Of a stretch of 7,463 bases of DNA, positions 5,976-7,463 are shown one piece after another (the first letter of the stretch is position 1; every line of letters begins with the position of its first letter). Location: assembly GCA_947450015.1 (NCBI GenBank), contig CANFUB010000121.1:1-7463 (forward strand), given 5' to 3'. The translations under genes were made by a program, and so were the position numbers. Source of the stretch: Bacteroidota bacterium (lineage in GTDB: Bacteria; Bacteroidota; Bacteroidia; NS11-12g; UBA955). Under the pieces are notes generated by a model. It saw only the letters and a list, made by a program, of their open reading frames with translations. It was not told where the DNA came from and did not search any database.

Positions 5976-6560
5976 ATGAAAACTTTAGTCCGCCAATTTT
6001 TCGATTCTCAAGCCATTCTTAGCGATGAGGAATGGGCTTTTTTTGAAAGCAAACTCGTTGAACGCAGATTTCGCAAAGGCAGTATTATACTGATGGAAGG
6101 CGATGTAGAAAATTATCTATCCTTCATCATCTCTGGCTCCACCCGCTTATTTGCTGTGACGCCTGCAGGCGAAGATGTTTCGATTGAATTTGCTACGGCC
6201 AATTGTTTTACTAGCAGTTATACTTCCTTTGTTTCCCAAACCCCTTCGCGTCTCAATGTCGAATCATTAGACAATACTTTGCTTATGAGTATTAGTTATG
6301 CCGATTTAAACACTTGCTACCAGCTGTGTTCAACAGGTGAGCGTTTGGGCAGAATCAATGCCGAAAATTATTTAAGTTTTAAGGAAGACCGTCAACTTAG
6401 TTTACTAACCATGACGGCCACTGAGCGCTACATAGAACTTATGCAGCAAAATCCTGAACTATTGCAGCTCACAAAATTGCAACACATCGCCTCTTACTTG
6501 GGCATTAAACCAGAGAGCTTAAGTCGCATTCGCAAATCGATAAACGTCACGACAAATTAA
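5976..6560 (+). CDS. Crp/Fnr-family transcriptional regulator
   Basis: This 194-residue cytoplasmic protein has the length and layout of the many short Bacteroidota Crp/Fnr regulators. Residues about 20-105 form the cyclic-nucleotide-binding-type beta-barrel: FRKGSIILMEGDVENYLSFIISGSTRLFAV (about 32-61), then VSIEF and LNVESLDNTLLMSI. A long dimerisation helix spans about 107-137. A compact winged-helix region follows from about 145, with the helix-turn-helix LTKLQHIASYLGIKPESLSRIRKSI at about 165-189. The usual cAMP phosphate-binding signature (GE-L/I-A and R-T/S-A) is not seen; residues 75-93 read NCFTSSYTSFVSQTPSRLN instead, so the ligand is unlikely to be cAMP and is unknown. There is no Fnr-like N-terminal cysteine cluster. 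The start is fixed by an in-frame TAA at 5967-5969. The gene is divergent from the phosphoesterase operon and 44 bp upstream of the receptor gene, so it is a candidate regulator of both. Confidence 0.93.
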   Translation: MKTLVRQFFDSQAILSDEEWAFFESKLVERRFRKGSIILMEGDVENYLSFIISGSTRLFAVTPAGEDVSIEFATANCFTSSYTSFVSQTPSRLNVESLDNTLLMSISYADLNTCYQLCSTGERLGRINAENYLSFKEDRQLSLLTMTATERYIELMQQNPELLQLTKLQHIASYLGIKPESLSRIRKSINVTTN

Positions 6561-6570
6561 CATATGTTAA
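6557..6570. repeat. Perfect 14-bp palindrome between regulator and receptor (operator candidate)
   Basis: TTAACATATGTTAA is its own exact reverse complement with no spacer. It overlaps the TAA stop of the regulator gene and lies 22 bp upstream of the candidate receptor -7 element, where an activator or repressor could contact RNA polymerase. A half copy (TTAACATA) occurs at 5966-5973, just before the regulator's ATG. The function is inferred. Confidence 0.4.
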
Positions 6571-6592
6571 GACAGCGCCCACTAGCACCCTA

Positions 6593-6600
6593 TAGTTTTG
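6593..6600 (+). promoter_or_regulatory. Candidate -7 element immediately before the receptor gene
   Basis: TAGTTTTG fits TAnnTTTG and ends only 4 bp before the ATG at 6605. If used, transcription would begin at or within a few bases of the start codon, giving a leaderless or nearly leaderless message. The receptor gene could instead be read through from the regulator gene, since no terminator is evident in the 44 bp between them. Confidence 0.3.
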
Positions 6601-6604
6601 TACC

Positions 6605-7463
6605 ATGAAATACACCTTACTATTTTTAATCACATGGGGAGTTCAAAGTCTTGGTTTTTCGCAAACCCTTACCCAAACCGTTAAAGGAAGAATTGTTGAT
6701 GCACAGTCGCTCTTGCCTTTACAACAAGCCAGTGTAGAAGTACTGGATTCTAATAAAATTATTGCCAATGGCACAACAGATGCCAATGGTTATTTTAGCA
6801 TTGCCGAAGTACCCATCGGTCGTATCACCATCCATATAACAATGGTAGGGTATGCCGATTACTACGCCAATAACATCAACCATGTGAGTGGTAAACAAAC
6901 CTCACTCGACATTGAATTATCAGAAAAAGTGGTGAGCTTTAAAACCTCGGGACTTAAAGTAAAAGCGAAAAATGCAGTGAACAACAATAACATTTCATTG
7001 AGTGCTCGCAGTTTCGATATTGAGGATACCAGACGGTATGCTGGTAGCAGAAACGACCCTGCCCGCATGGCCAGTAACTTTGCTGGGGTTGTAGGGAACA
7101 ACGATTCGCGCAATGATATTATTATACGCGGTAATTCACCTCAGGGCTTGTTATGGCGCATGGATGGCATAGACATTCCAAACCCCAACCACTTTGGCGC
7201 CATGGGTGCTAGCGGTGGTCCTGTAAGCATACTCAACAACAACGTATTGGCCAAGTCAGATTTCTTAACTTCTGCATTTCCTGCCATGTATGGCAATGCC
7301 ACCGCAGGGGTGTTCGATTTGCAAATGCGCAGCGGCAATAGAAACAAAACGGAGTACACCGGTCAAATTGGTTTCAATGGTTTCGAAGCAGGTATCGAAG
7401 GACCATTCTCTCTTAAATCGAAAGCCTCTTATATTTTCAATTACCGATACTCTACCCTAGCCA
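6605..7463 (+). CDS. TonB-dependent outer-membrane receptor with carboxypeptidase-like regulatory domain, 3' end outside window (N-terminal 286 residues)
   Basis: The protein is an outer-membrane active transporter energised by TonB. Residues 1-19 are a signal peptide (cut near GFS before Gln20). Residues about 25-105 are a carboxypeptidase-D regulatory-like beta-sandwich: VKGRIVDAQSLLPLQQASVEV, then GTTDANGYFSIAEVPIGRITI and MVGYADY. The plug domain follows at about 130-245, with GSRNDPARM (147-155), NDIIIRGNSPQGLLWRMDGI (170-189), IPNPNHFG (191-198), GGPVSILNNN (204-213) and MYGNATAGVFDL (228-239). The first barrel strands begin near 250, and the rest of the barrel lies outside the window. 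The plug resembles the common non-SusC Bacteroidota receptor type; no susD partner is visible, but the gene is cut. The start is fixed by an in-frame TAG at 6593-6595. Because it lies 44 bp after the Crp/Fnr-like gene, regulation by that protein is plausible. The substrate cannot be predicted from this part. Confidence 0.93.
   Translation, partial: MKYTLLFLITWGVQSLGFSQTLTQTVKGRIVDAQSLLPLQQASVEVLDSNKIIANGTTDANGYFSIAEVPIGRITIHITMVGYADYYANNINHVSGKQTSLDIELSEKVVSFKTSGLKVKAKNAVNNNNISLSARSFDIEDTRRYAGSRNDPARMASNFAGVVGNNDSRNDIIIRGNSPQGLLWRMDGIDIPNPNHFGAMGASGGPVSILNNNVLAKSDFLTSAFPAMYGNATAGVFDLQMRSGNRNKTEYTGQIGFNGFEAGIEGPFSLKSKASYIFNYRYSTLA

Noticed and set aside
6862..7359. Two open frames on the minus strand opposite the receptor gene
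   Set aside because: They are shadows of the receptor reading frame, which has clear plug-domain motifs.
1..7463. CRISPR array, insertion sequence or RNA gene
   Set aside because: No regularly spaced repeats, transposase motifs or tRNA/rRNA-like sequence were seen on either strand.

Overview
The window looks like a chromosomal segment of a Bacteroidota bacterium, probably a free-living member of the Sphingobacteriia/Chitinophagia/Flavobacteriia type. The DNA is AT-rich. Three of the complete proteins end in type IX secretion system (T9SS) C-terminal sorting domains with a YPNP or FPNP opening and a GVY or GIY ending. TAnnTTTG promoter elements of the Bacteroidetes type can be found upstream of the genes, start codons lack Shine-Dalgarno sequences, and a TonB-dependent receptor with a carboxypeptidase-like regulatory domain is present. 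The genus cannot be named from the sequence alone.

Layout: positions 1-5676 hold four genes, all on the minus strand, packed as one likely operon. In transcription order they are: a secreted metallophosphoesterase (5676-4015); a paralogous metallophosphoesterase (4003-2294, 11 bp gap); a YHYH-domain protein with an SHD1-like N-terminal domain, two internal membrane helices and a T9SS tail (2281-665, 12 bp gap); and the first 221 residues of an exported protein I do not recognise, whose ATG shares one base with the preceding stop codon. That last gene runs off the left edge.

Positions 5677-5975 form a 299 bp, very AT-rich divergent intergenic region. It holds one candidate -7 element per direction and several inverted repeats, including a cluster of TTGA...TCAA-type dyads suited to a Crp/Fnr-family dimer. 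On the plus strand follow a Crp/Fnr-family regulator (5976-6560) and, after 44 bp, the N-terminal 286 residues of a TonB-dependent outer-membrane receptor that runs off the right edge. A perfect 14 bp palindrome overlaps the regulator's stop codon.

How the parts may fit together (inference): the minus-strand operon would put two phosphoester hydrolases and a histidine-rich YHYH protein in the cell envelope or on the surface. The receptor could import a product or a metal. The Crp/Fnr-like protein between them is a natural candidate to control both directions. No mobile elements, tRNA or rRNA genes, or CRISPR arrays were seen. The most unusual items are the architecture of the YHYH protein and its linkage to a tandem phosphoesterase pair with different sorting tails.
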